Assembly: GCA_005223045.1 (NCBI GenBank)
Contig: NJBM01000025.1
Span: forward strand, 1-64,000
Source: Planctomycetes bacterium B3_Pla
Lineage (GTDB): Bacteria > Planctomycetota > Phycisphaerae > Sedimentisphaerales > Anaerobacaceae
DNA: 64,000 nucleotides
Direction of reading: 5' to 3'
This document shows positions 45,477 through 54,255 of the stretch, in pieces. Every line of letters begins with the position of its first letter. Position 1 is the first letter of the stretch. Below the pieces are notes generated by a model, which worked only from the letters and a program-made list of their open reading frames with translations, searched no databases and was not told where the DNA came from. A program made the position numbers and the translations under genes.

Positions 45477-45862
45477 TGGGTCACCACTTCCAGGACCCCC
45501 CTCATTTGCAGATGAAACTCGCTACACCACACCGTACAGTAATAATCGTACTGGCCCGGCTTCTCGGGCGTGAACTCGACCATCGCCACATGTCCGGCTT
45601 TTATCTCGCCTGCATCGACCTGCAAAGCGGGGATTGCAAAACCATGCGTGACGGTATCGACGTTTCGCACGCGCAGTTTGATCTTCTCGCCGGCCTGAAC
45701 GCGGAGCAACTGAGGGGCAAAGTTGCCCTTCTCAGGTACACGAGCCACGATTTCAGCCGTAAGATCGCGGGTTCGGTAAGCTTCGTATGCCCATGTGGCT
45801 ACGATAGGTCCTGCGGTACATGCCAAAAGCAAAATTCCAGATAGAATCATCTTCGGTCTCAT
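45473..45862 (-). CDS. CuA-type cupredoxin, membrane-anchored or exported
   Basis: 129 aa. An N-terminal helix (about 5-25) anchors or exports it. A COX2/NosZ-like cupredoxin fold follows, with a His in VTHGF (H73) and the cluster YCTVWCSEFHLQM (C109, C113, H117, M120). The spacing C-x3-C-x3-H-x2-M plus the upstream His is the ligand set of the binuclear CuA centre. The position that is Glu in cytochrome oxidase is Val here. It probably carries electrons to or from the molybdoenzyme. It is the second CuA-type protein of the operon. Confidence 0.82.
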   Translation of the reverse strand: MRPKMILSGILLLACTAGPIVATWAYEAYRTRDLTAEIVARVPEKGNFAPQLLRVQAGEKIKLRVRNVDTVTHGFAIPALQVDAGEIKAGHVAMVEFTPEKPGQYDYYCTVWCSEFHLQMRGVLEVVTQ

Positions 45863-45868
45863 TGACAG

Positions 45869-47293
45869 TTAGCCTCCATATAGCCATCCGAATGCAATTA
45901 TAGCAAGTGTTAAGAATACCAGAAGCGGCACGAACGCCCGTCTCGCCACGGCCTGGTCGGCGTACGTTTGCAGGGTAAGTTTGTATCCGAAATCCGCCGA
46001 CAAGACGTAGCCCACGAAAAGCGTGACAAATTGAATGGGCACGAGCCAGCTCGTACCAAAAGGCGTCCATGGGAATTTAGCGGTCCCCAGCAGGTTCCAG
46101 CCGCGTGCGAACGGGTCCGAGATGACGTGGAGGATGTAAGAACCGTTGGGCAGTAGAAATCCGAAGCTAAACGCAATCCATGCCGCCAGTCCAAGTGGGA
46201 TTAGGCAGTACGACAGATTTATAAATACAGTTTTAAGACTGACGTCTTTCCGCCCGCTGGCCTTTCTTGACAGCCACACAAAGACGAAGAAGATAGCCGG
46301 TATTACTACAAGGTTGAACAAGGTATGTAATCCGACGAAACTCAGCCACCCTCCGAAGGTATTTCCACGCACCCAATCCTTTAACCATCCCCACGGTCCC
46401 ATCATAGCGGTATAAAACATGACCGCAATTCCGAGCATAATGAAACTCTTCCACGCTTCATCCAGACCGCGTTTATCATCCACCAACAGATCTGTGCCGG
46501 GCGCTCTGACGTTAAAGGCCATATTGTCAAATGGGCACGTCTTAAAGCACTCGAGACACATGCCGCAATAAGTGTTGCGCTTGAAACTATGGGGTTCCAG
46601 CAGCCAGGGACAACCGTAACCGTTCTTGTTGCCCGTGACGCACGTCTTCTTCTGGTGCTTGGCACATATTTCGGGGTTCTTGGCCCTGATTTCCGTAGCC
46701 GCCATGTTGGAATACAGGCCCTGGAAGCCGCTGACCGGACACACGTAAAGACAGAATGTCCTTTTCTCGAAGACCAGCGAGAGCACTATTCCAACGACGA
46801 TGATTGCTCCCAGCAGCAGGAAGGTAGCCAATGGCCTGACGGTGAAGAAGCCGCTGAAGAACGTAGTGCCCAGAAACAGAAAATTCATCAACCACATGTT
46901 GCGCAGCCAGTGGGGCCACTTGCGGTTCAGTCCGCCGAGATCGTTGTTTACGTCGAAAATTCTTAATCGCTGGAGCCATTCGCCTATCGACGGCAGCGGG
47001 CACATCAGGCACCACGTCCTGCTGAGCACCGGCACAAACAGCATCATCAGCAGGACCCACCAGAGTATCCAGACGATCATGATGCCAAAGCTGTAGTTAC
47101 CCGACGAGAAGCCGCCCATCACACCGCTGAGAAGTATCACGGCAAAGATGAACATATTGAACAGGATTAAAATCATCGGGAACCAGCGTCGTTTGAGCAA
47201 CCAGCGAATGACCGGCACGGAGGCCATGTCGAACCGCCAGTTCATGGGAAACAGCCCTAAAAGTTTTTGTTCTTGGTTACTCGGTTCCGGCAT
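45869..47293 (-). CDS. NosR/NapH-like polytopic Fe-S membrane protein
   Basis: 474 aa with about ten membrane helices. Two motifs near helix ends, WCLMCPLPS (about 94-102) and CLYVCPVSGFQG (about 181-192), match the C-x-x-(x)-C-P motifs of NapH and NosR. Extra cysteines at about 210, 218 and 228 follow, and a [4Fe-4S] motif CGMCLECFKTCP lies at about 243-254. Such proteins move electrons between quinones and periplasmic enzymes. It overlaps the upstream fusion gene by 17 bp. It is the operon's best candidate for the quinone connection, since no NarI/NrfD subunit is present. Confidence 0.83.
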   Translation of the reverse strand: MPEPSNQEQKLLGLFPMNWRFDMASVPVIRWLLKRRWFPMILILFNMFIFAVILLSGVMGGFSSGNYSFGIMIVWILWWVLLMMLFVPVLSRTWCLMCPLPSIGEWLQRLRIFDVNNDLGGLNRKWPHWLRNMWLMNFLFLGTTFFSGFFTVRPLATFLLLGAIIVVGIVLSLVFEKRTFCLYVCPVSGFQGLYSNMAATEIRAKNPEICAKHQKKTCVTGNKNGYGCPWLLEPHSFKRNTYCGMCLECFKTCPFDNMAFNVRAPGTDLLVDDKRGLDEAWKSFIMLGIAVMFYTAMMGPWGWLKDWVRGNTFGGWLSFVGLHTLFNLVVIPAIFFVFVWLSRKASGRKDVSLKTVFINLSYCLIPLGLAAWIAFSFGFLLPNGSYILHVISDPFARGWNLLGTAKFPWTPFGTSWLVPIQFVTLFVGYVLSADFGYKLTLQTYADQAVARRAFVPLLVFLTLAIIAFGWLYGG

Positions 47294-48680
47294 TTTTTGC
47301 AGCCCCCTTTTCTTGTCCAGGTCTAAAAAGAACGCCCAATATAACTACAAACGCGGCGCCTACCGCCAATAGAAACAAGTTGAAGCGACGGTTTGGCGTC
47401 ACTTCGAGAAAGCCAATCATATAAGGGTGAAATTCGCCGCAGGTCTCCGAACACCTGAACGTAAAGCGGCCCGGTTTGTCCGCTACAAACGTTGCCTTTG
47501 CCACTACTCCCGGATTGGCCTTGATATTGACGCCGTATCCGTCCAGGTACAAGCCGTGAGTTACATCCAGCGATTCCATCCGAAGCGTCACGACTTCCCC
47601 CTTGCGGACGAATATCCGGTTCGGCACGTACTCGAAACGCTTGGCCTCTATCATAATGACACGCGGTTCAGAATCGCCCTGTTTCGGCCGGTTTTCAGCG
47701 CTCGACGCATGCGCCAAAGAAAGTAACGAGAATGACGAGATTCTATCCATCCAGGACAGCCCGGTTGCGCGCGTGCTTTCTGTCTGAACATCCACATCGG
47801 AGGTCTTGTTGAGCGCGGTCTTTACGCCCGTGGGTTTGTCAATCTGCAAGGTCACCCATTGACTCATCGACTTGCGACCGCCGCGTTGATCCTGGTCGCC
47901 GTCCCAAACGGCAAAGGCCGCCAGGCGCTTTCCCCAGGGAAATTGACAGTCGAATTGTGAATCGTCGGTGGTAAGAGACCTGCTAAGCACAACGCTCCAG
48001 CTCCCGCCATTCCACAAGCCCCGGCCCTGAACCCTCTGGGCGGTCTTGTCGGTCAACGAGCCGGCACGCTGGGCCAGCATGTCAGCGACGGCGCTTTTTA
48101 GTTCCGGAGTGGTCACCGACAGGATTTCCTCCTGCTCGAACGGATACCTGAAATCGGAACGGACTGTCGGTTCAGCGTCCTTGTTCTCCCAGAACTGGAT
48201 GTCCTTGTCGGCCTGCCAATGCCAGATGTTGACGGGACTGGAGAAACCCATCATGATCGAACGCAAAGGAGCGTCGGTTTCCATCGGCACGGCGACGGCA
48301 CAGCCGTCCGGAAATCCTTGCACGGACACGACAGAATCAGGTTGATCATCGGGCCAGGTCATTTTGAAGTAAATATCTGTGCCGTTATGGAATGCCTGCA
48401 CCTTCACCAATGGAGTCAGACCTTTGGGCCAGGGTTTCTCAGTCGCCTGGTGATGAAGCTTCACTTCGACGCCGGGCACGTCCCGCCAGACGTCATCAGA
48501 GAGGCCGCCCGACTTGAGAGCCAGTTGGTGAGGCTGATAACTTACTTTGAGAAGGGGCGCGTCCTGCAGTTCATAAGTTTCAGGAGAACCGTAACGATGT
48601 GACCAGCCATAGCTCACCAGGCCTGCAAAGACTCCCACAGATATTAGAATAACAATAGTTACAATGACCTTATTATTCAT
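47277..48680 (-). CDS. Heme-b gamma-type subunit fused to a CuA cupredoxin domain
   Basis: 467 aa. Helix 1 (about 5-25) is a signal anchor. Residues about 40-285 match the heme-binding gamma subunit of type II DMSO-reductase enzymes (ethylbenzene dehydrogenase-like), with VKVQAFHNGTDIYFKMTWPD and NIWHWQADKD as landmarks. A linker at about 310-330 (MDRISSFSLLSLAHASSAEN) looks like a leftover signal peptide. Residues about 340-428 form a COX2-like cupredoxin with a full CuA set: H375, C410, E412, C414, H418 and M421 (RCSETCGEFHPYM). A C-terminal helix (about 432-452) re-anchors it. This is a rare joint of heme b and CuA in one chain. Confidence 0.8.
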   Translation of the reverse strand: MNNKVIVTIVILISVGVFAGLVSYGWSHRYGSPETYELQDAPLLKVSYQPHQLALKSGGLSDDVWRDVPGVEVKLHHQATEKPWPKGLTPLVKVQAFHNGTDIYFKMTWPDDQPDSVVSVQGFPDGCAVAVPMETDAPLRSIMMGFSSPVNIWHWQADKDIQFWENKDAEPTVRSDFRYPFEQEEILSVTTPELKSAVADMLAQRAGSLTDKTAQRVQGRGLWNGGSWSVVLSRSLTTDDSQFDCQFPWGKRLAAFAVWDGDQDQRGGRKSMSQWVTLQIDKPTGVKTALNKTSDVDVQTESTRATGLSWMDRISSFSLLSLAHASSAENRPKQGDSEPRVIMIEAKRFEYVPNRIFVRKGEVVTLRMESLDVTHGLYLDGYGVNIKANPGVVAKATFVADKPGRFTFRCSETCGEFHPYMIGFLEVTPNRRFNLFLLAVGAAFVVILGVLFRPGQEKGAAKNAGTE

Positions 48681-48721
48681 CTGCGATTTCCTCTTTATCT
48701 TATTGTCGGGGCAATCAGCAA

Positions 48722-49342
48722 TTATCCCTTTACCATTTCAACCGTCCGGTTCGCATCGTCCACCGAACCATAGTGTCTTTTCTCAGATTCCAGAAACGTG
48801 AGCAGTTCCGTCGCCGCCTTTGCATAAAAGGGATGGCTTGATGCGGCGATGATTTTGCGTGCCACATTTGTCGCCGTCGGTTCCATGTGTTCGACGAAGA
48901 ATTTTCTCTCCGCATCCAGGCATATTTCAGATTTCTCCCTGGCATCGTCAATACTGAGATCGCTGCCGATACGGTTCCGCTTGAGAATAAGATAGTGCAT
49001 GAACTCCAGTTCACAGGTTATCGAATCAGGTCTTTCCCTGTCCGGTTCCAGGCCGAAAGCCATGTAGAAGCCCATAATGTCGGCCAGGAGATTGGCTCGT
49101 TGGAATTCATTTTTCACAGTATGCTCTGCGCCGTAGAGCCAGACAAGTCCGGCGCGAAAGAGCCGGTCATATTCCGATATCATGCCCTGCTTTTCCTGCA
49201 CGTACCGGGGAAAGTGCTCAAAGAGCTTCTTATCCGGATATGAAAACGCCACTGCGTAAGCCTTATAGCTCAACATCCGCTGCTCATCGGCACCGTCAAA
49301 CGAGTCGATCGAGGTCTCAGGAGACGCTGATTCTGTGGACAT
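48722..49342 (-). CDS. TorD/NarJ-like molybdoenzyme chaperone
   Basis: 206 aa from ATG 49342 (AGGAAAG in front); ATG 49357 is the alternative. All-helical TorD fold: 'MLSYKAYAVAFSYPDKKLFEHFP' at the N terminus and the conserved 'MAFGLEPDRERPDSITCELEFMHYLI' block near the middle (both in part). It should bind the Tat leader and help insert the molybdenum cofactor into the catalytic subunit encoded two genes upstream. It overlaps the Fe-S subunit gene by 26 bp. Confidence 0.87.
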   Translation of the reverse strand: MSTESASPETSIDSFDGADEQRMLSYKAYAVAFSYPDKKLFEHFPRYVQEKQGMISEYDRLFRAGLVWLYGAEHTVKNEFQRANLLADIMGFYMAFGLEPDRERPDSITCELEFMHYLILKRNRIGSDLSIDDAREKSEICLDAERKFFVEHMEPTATNVARKIIAASSHPFYAKAATELLTFLESEKRHYGSVDDANRTVEMVKG

Positions 49343-50456
49343 CTCTTTCCTGGTCATGTTTTTCTCTGATTACTATGGGTTCTTTAAGGGGCACTTTTAC
49401 GATCTCTTTTCCGCTTTCGTCACGCCCGACACAGTGACCGTCCTCTATGTCGCCCTGGACTTCAAACGAATGGACTATTCTGTTGGTGCAGCCGAAAAGC
49501 ATCAGAAGCCCGATCAGTGATTTGTCCTGGACGGCGTTCCTGTAAAGCTCAACCGCCTTTTTCGCCCCGGGGCCGAACAGTTGCCTGTTGAAAACCTCCG
49601 GAACGTTAATCGGCGGGATATAATAAACGTTGGGCTCTGTGCCGAACTGCGGATAAAGAGGAAGAGCTATCTTCTTGATGTGCACCAGGTAGTCGATGGG
49701 GTTGGTTGCAATCGGTCTGTCCCAGCGGCTCTTGTAGCCGAACATCCTGATTTTTCCTATGCAGTTCTGGACGCACTGGGTCTGCTCGCCTTCTTCGGCA
49801 GCGGGATAGCAGGCGATACATTTTTCCGATTTGTCCGTGTGGATTCGGAACATGCTTTTTTTGTACGGGCAGCCGCGAACACACTCTCTGTAGCCCTTAC
49901 AGCGTTTCTGGTCAATCAGAACCGTCCCGTCGTCTCTCTTATAGACGGATTTGCGCGGACATGCCGCCAGGCACGCCGGGTACGTGCAGTGATTGCATAT
50001 TCTCGCCAGATAGAACATCCACTGCTGATGTGGGATTTTGATGTAATGCCCCTTTTCGATCTGGCCGCTTATTTCGTCCTCCCCGATATTAGGATGCTGA
50101 AAATCTTCCTCGGCGGGCAAAAATCCTTCGATTTTCTCTCCATGGCCGGCCTTTTCAAAAATGGTCTTGCCTTCGTATTTGTCCCCGGTCCATTCCTGGG
50201 GACCCAGTTTTTCGAGCAGGCGCACGTCCCAGCCTAAAGGATAAAACCCCCAGGGCTTGGTCTCGACATTGTTCCACCACATGTATTCCTGGCCTTTTCC
50301 GGAAGTCCAGGCGTTTTTGCACGCAATCGTACAGGTCTGGCACGCTATGCACTTGTTTGTGTCGAAAACCCAGGCGGCCTGTTTACCGGGGCGCTTCTCC
50401 GGATATGGAAAAGCCATTTTTCTGTTAAGCTGCCAGTTGTAAACGTCATGGCTCAT
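49317..50456 (-). CDS. Fe-S (beta) subunit of Nar/Nxr-type molybdoenzyme
   Basis: 379 aa with four ferredoxin-like Cys groups: CIACQTCTIACKNAW (C36, 39, 42, 46), CNHCTYPACLAACP, CKGYRECVRGCPYKK and CIACYPAAEE...CVQNCIGK. The third group has Tyr where a fourth Cys would be, as in NarH/NxrB proteins, predicting a [3Fe-4S] cluster. The start MSHDVYNWQLNRKMAFPYPE and the end 'LPLYPQFGTEPNVYYIPP' resemble NxrB of nitrite oxidisers more than NarH, as I recall those sequences. There is no leader of its own; it is presumably exported with the catalytic subunit. Its start overlaps the alpha gene stop by 4 bp. Confidence 0.9.
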   Translation of the reverse strand: MSHDVYNWQLNRKMAFPYPEKRPGKQAAWVFDTNKCIACQTCTIACKNAWTSGKGQEYMWWNNVETKPWGFYPLGWDVRLLEKLGPQEWTGDKYEGKTIFEKAGHGEKIEGFLPAEEDFQHPNIGEDEISGQIEKGHYIKIPHQQWMFYLARICNHCTYPACLAACPRKSVYKRDDGTVLIDQKRCKGYRECVRGCPYKKSMFRIHTDKSEKCIACYPAAEEGEQTQCVQNCIGKIRMFGYKSRWDRPIATNPIDYLVHIKKIALPLYPQFGTEPNVYYIPPINVPEVFNRQLFGPGAKKAVELYRNAVQDKSLIGLLMLFGCTNRIVHSFEVQGDIEDGHCVGRDESGKEIVKVPLKEPIVIREKHDQERDVHRISVS

Positions 50457-53400
50457 ACGACGTATCCTCCCTCAAGAAACTTCTTCATAGCTTCGTTTTC
50501 GTAGGTAGGTCTCAGGCCCAGTTTTGCAGGTCTCCAGAGTTTGCCTCCACCGATGCCGCCGTCCTCGGCCTTGGTGAATTTTACGAAACTCTCCCGCGGG
50601 GCGCCGTTGGGACAGTGCACGTCGGGGGCAAAACCCTTCGCTATCACCTGTCCTATTGTGTTCTTCCTGACCAGGCTGTCGGTCATAAGCGTCGGCCGCA
50701 GCCAGCCTCTGGTGGCGCTTTGATGAGAGCCGAATCTGAACATCGCCTGGTATCCGGTAAGCGGGTTTGCCGCAAGGCCGTCCTTGTTGTTCAGGTGGCC
50801 TTCGACCGACCCGTAGCTGGCGCCGTACATATTGAACCATGAGCGCGTCACTTTGCGCGGCGTGCCGCTGTAGTATCGCGCTCGCAGCATCAGTCGCGAA
50901 AGCCTGTACTCCTTGCTCCCTTCTTTCTTTTCGCCGTGATAGGGCCTGTCTTCGGGGTCGGCATCGACCCAGATGTAGTCACCGTCTTCTATGCCCAAAG
51001 CCTTGGCATCTTTCGGATTAATATCCACGTATCCCTCGCCAACCCAGGGCATTCGCTTGTCTCTACGGTGAGCGTCACCGAACGGCCCAAACCAAACTGC
51101 GATGATGTCCGTATCGACCGGCATGGTGTGTGAGCCGTGCCGGTATTTCGGGGTCAGATAAATGTAGTCGAATCCCTCGCCCTTCTCTCTGAGTGGGTGT
51201 TTTGAGTTAAGAAGCTCGGTCGGAGTAAATACGACGTTCCTGACCTGCCGTGTCTCACCCGAGCGATCGTCCGCCGGAATGCCGTATTTCTCGGGCCCAA
51301 ACGGTTTAAGTGCCGGATGAGGTTTGGCCACAATCGCATTCGGCTCATAGAACGTAGCATCCACAGCTTCGCGATGAACAGGCATGTTCTCGCCGTATTC
51401 AATGAACTCATCCTCCTCGCGATAGAATTCCAGCCGGCCCGTCTTGTTGTACCACTGCTTGCTCTCGTGGGCCTGCTCCCACCCGACAATCTTAGGATAC
51501 GTTCGGCTCATTAAGAGCGCAGGCACCCCCTTTTTGGCGTCGTCCTCCAGTTTCTGCACATCATAGCCTTTGGTCATCGAAGTCGTATCAATAATCCTCT
51601 GGAGATACACCTGGACTTTCTTGTCATGGACAAACTTCCAGTAGTCGTCAAACCGATTGTCATCCAGGAGCTTGCCAAGTGCTATGGATATTCCGGCGTG
51701 CACCTCGATGTCGCTTCTCGTGTCGTGAAGCCTCTTGAGAGGCGACCGGGGAAACATCTGGAGGAACGGGTTGGTCACCGAGGCCGTGGCGTCGGGATAC
51801 TGGAATTCACCCCACGAATCCACGGCCCAGACAATATCGCCGTATTCGCATGAAGTTGACCACCACCAGTCGGCAACAGTTATGAACTCAATGTTCGGCA
51901 GCGTATTGACGACTGCTTCGTAATGCCCTTTGAGATTGCCCAGAATGGAATTGGCGTTACAGAACATCAGAGATTTCGTTGGAGTCGGCATGTGAGTTTT
52001 GCCGGTGAAGTTCTTGTTGCCCACCCTTAGAGGTTTGTCTCTGTGGTTGTAATAATGCGCAGACTCAAACTTGAAGTACCCTTTCACCTTCGCCTTCTGG
52101 TTTTCATCAAGCTCAATATTGAACGGGTCTTCCTTTATGAACTGGCCCACTCCGTCGAAATATGCAGCCCTGTAGTTGCCTGCATAGCTTCCGACGTTCC
52201 CGCTATGCGTTCCGATGTTCCCCGTCAGGGCGCACACGAGCAGGATTGCTCTATCCTTGAGGTCGCCGTTGAAGAATTGATTCGGCCCCATGCCAACGGC
52301 AATGAGGGTCTTGCCGCTGTTTTCCGCAATCTGGCGCGCAAGGCTGACGATGGCCTCTTTCGGCGCCCACGTGATTTTCGATACGGAATCGAGATCGAAA
52401 CTGCCGTCAAGATACTCAGCGGTAAGGCTGTAAACGCTTCTGACCTTGACCGTTTTGCCTTCAATCTCTATGTCATGCTCACTGTCCAGCTCGGGATCTA
52501 TTTGATCTGCATTGAAGTACTTTCCGACGTCGTCGCGCGTGATAGCGACGAGAGCATTGTTCTTTTTGTTCCAGACAACAAAGCTACCCCACTCGTCGAG
52601 AAGCTCCTCGGCGATGCACTGCGACCCCTCGGCCTTGATCGGCGGCGGAGCAGGCTGTGATTTACTTATGACTTTCGTGTCCCTTCGGGTCTCAGGCGGC
52701 TTGAAATCCGGAATCACATCTTCGGCACGCAGGAGCTTGAGCGTGTCCATTCGTACGAGCAGCGGAAGGTCCGTTCGACTCTTTACGTAATCCGTGTCGT
52801 ACAACTTCTCCTTCATAATCACGTTGGCCATCCCCAGGGCAAGCGCCGAGTCGGTGGCGGGCCTGATTATCACAACCTCGTCGGACTTCGAGGCAACCGA
52901 CGAGTATTCGACGGTTATGGTTATCACCTTGGAGCCTTTGAGCCTCGATTCGGTCAACCAGTGACTGTCGGGCATCTTCGTCGAAATCCAGTTCATCCCC
53001 CAGGCGATGATCAGGTTCGCGTGTTCAACGCTAAAGAGATCCCAGTCTATGGTCTGCTGACCGGTCACCATCGGATGCCCGGGAGGAAGGTCCGTGTGGA
53101 AAGTGTAGTTGTCAAATCCCCGGGCGCCCATCGCCGTATCGGCATTGGTGCCCCTCACGTGAGAATCCAGCAGCGCCATTGCATTCGCCAGGCGATACAT
53201 TCCGAACACGCGGGTTATGCCCAGCAGAGGCATGCCTCCACGAAATTTCATGCACTGCGTTCCGGCACCGTTCATGGCCTCGATGGACTCAGGATCGTAA
53301 ACGCCCTGTCTGGTCAACCTTGCCTTGCCCTCTTCGCCGCTGTAGGTCGTGGCAATATTTGCGAGCGTCCGGGCGGCTATGTCAAAAGCTTCATCCCACG

Positions 53401-53947
53401 AAACCCTCACAAAAGGCTCCTGGCCTCTTTTGAGGTATTCCTCGGGCGGTTTGCCGTCATCTCCTCTGGGAAATCCCGCGTCCACCCATTTCTTGAAACC
53501 CTCTCTGACCATCGGGTATTTGACCCTTCTCGGTCCCTGTATCCGGCGGATCAGAGCCAACCCCTTCTGGCAGAGGCGCGGCTCCCATCGCGAGGAAGCC
53601 TGGTTGCCGTAAATATCCTTGGCTTTACCATACCCGTAGCTGGGACCTATCCGAGTGATAACGTTATTCTTCACAAAAGCCTTGAGCAGACAATTGTGAG
53701 TATCGTTCGGCGCACACAGAAAATGGTACGTGAAATCGTGCTTGAACTGGTTGCGGTACACCTTCTCCCAATCCCTGGCGGGATAGAAATCCAGAGGATT
53801 GTCCACATCCTGAATTAATTTCAGAGCGCCGAAAAGCGGTCTTGTCGCCGTAGAAGCTAATCCGCCGACGCCCAACTGAACAAATTGGCGCCTGGTAAAG
53901 GAATTTTTGACTTTGCGACCAGATTGATTGGAGTGTTTTGCCGGCAT
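50453..53947 (-). CDS. Tat-exported catalytic subunit of a Nar/Nxr-type (type II DMSO reductase) molybdoenzyme
   Basis: 1164 aa from ATG 53947 (GGAG 8 bp upstream); a longer frame opens at 53977. The Tat leader is SFTRRQFVQLGVGG (about 16-29), so the enzyme acts outside the cytoplasm. The first Fe-S site reads C78-x3-D82-x3-C86 (CAPNDTHNC) with C126 later, having Asp where NarG has Cys. The Mo-ligand Asp is D286 in HTDLPPGHP. Other landmarks are IIAWGMNWISTKMPDSHWLTE and PLRVGNKNFTGKTH. The group includes nitrate reductase, nitrite oxidoreductase, selenate and perchlorate reductases and ethylbenzene dehydrogenase. The substrate and direction are not settled by sequence alone; NxrA-like features favour nitrite/nitrate. 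Confidence 0.9.
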   Translation of the reverse strand: MPAKHSNQSGRKVKNSFTRRQFVQLGVGGLASTATRPLFGALKLIQDVDNPLDFYPARDWEKVYRNQFKHDFTYHFLCAPNDTHNCLLKAFVKNNVITRIGPSYGYGKAKDIYGNQASSRWEPRLCQKGLALIRRIQGPRRVKYPMVREGFKKWVDAGFPRGDDGKPPEEYLKRGQEPFVRVSWDEAFDIAARTLANIATTYSGEEGKARLTRQGVYDPESIEAMNGAGTQCMKFRGGMPLLGITRVFGMYRLANAMALLDSHVRGTNADTAMGARGFDNYTFHTDLPPGHPMVTGQQTIDWDLFSVEHANLIIAWGMNWISTKMPDSHWLTESRLKGSKVITITVEYSSVASKSDEVVIIRPATDSALALGMANVIMKEKLYDTDYVKSRTDLPLLVRMDTLKLLRAEDVIPDFKPPETRRDTKVISKSQPAPPPIKAEGSQCIAEELLDEWGSFVVWNKKNNALVAITRDDVGKYFNADQIDPELDSEHDIEIEGKTVKVRSVYSLTAEYLDGSFDLDSVSKITWAPKEAIVSLARQIAENSGKTLIAVGMGPNQFFNGDLKDRAILLVCALTGNIGTHSGNVGSYAGNYRAAYFDGVGQFIKEDPFNIELDENQKAKVKGYFKFESAHYYNHRDKPLRVGNKNFTGKTHMPTPTKSLMFCNANSILGNLKGHYEAVVNTLPNIEFITVADWWWSTSCEYGDIVWAVDSWGEFQYPDATASVTNPFLQMFPRSPLKRLHDTRSDIEVHAGISIALGKLLDDNRFDDYWKFVHDKKVQVYLQRIIDTTSMTKGYDVQKLEDDAKKGVPALLMSRTYPKIVGWEQAHESKQWYNKTGRLEFYREEDEFIEYGENMPVHREAVDATFYEPNAIVAKPHPALKPFGPEKYGIPADDRSGETRQVRNVVFTPTELLNSKHPLREKGEGFDYIYLTPKYRHGSHTMPVDTDIIAVWFGPFGDAHRRDKRMPWVGEGYVDINPKDAKALGIEDGDYIWVDADPEDRPYHGEKKEGSKEYRLSRLMLRARYYSGTPRKVTRSWFNMYGASYGSVEGHLNNKDGLAANPLTGYQAMFRFGSHQSATRGWLRPTLMTDSLVRKNTIGQVIAKGFAPDVHCPNGAPRESFVKFTKAEDGGIGGGKLWRPAKLGLRPTYENEAMKKFLEGGYVV

Positions 53948-54070
53948 ATATTTTCTCCGAGAATTGCGGTGAACCACTTCAGCGATTTAGCATAGTTAAC
54001 TCTTCCAAATTCAGCATCTCCCACGATGCACGACAGCTCTACAGGCAGCTTCATCCTTAAAGCACCAACA

Positions 54071-54091
54071 ATAGGACTAATATAGCCCTAT
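54071..54091. promoter_or_regulatory. Inverted-repeat operator candidate upstream of the molybdoenzyme operon
   Basis: ATAGGACTA - ATA - TAGCCCTAT has 9-bp arms with one mismatch and a 3-nt spacer. It lies about 124 bp before the catalytic subunit start. A TTGACA (minus strand, 54121-54116) lies 24 bp upstream. The same 9-3-9 layout and TAGGACTA word occur twice in the Rrf2 promoter near 63.7 kb. The rest of the 308-bp gap (53948-54255) is non-coding; it also has a 9-bp inverted pair TTGTGTTTA (54167-54175) / TAAACACAA (54232-54240). Confidence 0.5.
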
Positions 54092-54255
54092 AAGTTTCCC
54101 ATCTCCGTCTTATCCTGTCAAGCACAAAAAATAAAAATATAAGAATATTTTTTCGCGATGTCTCGTTTGTGTTTACGAGGTCGAGTTTGGCCGTTGATGG
54201 CCCGATCATCGCAACCGGCCCGTACGATCCCTAAACACAATGAATTTAAGACATC

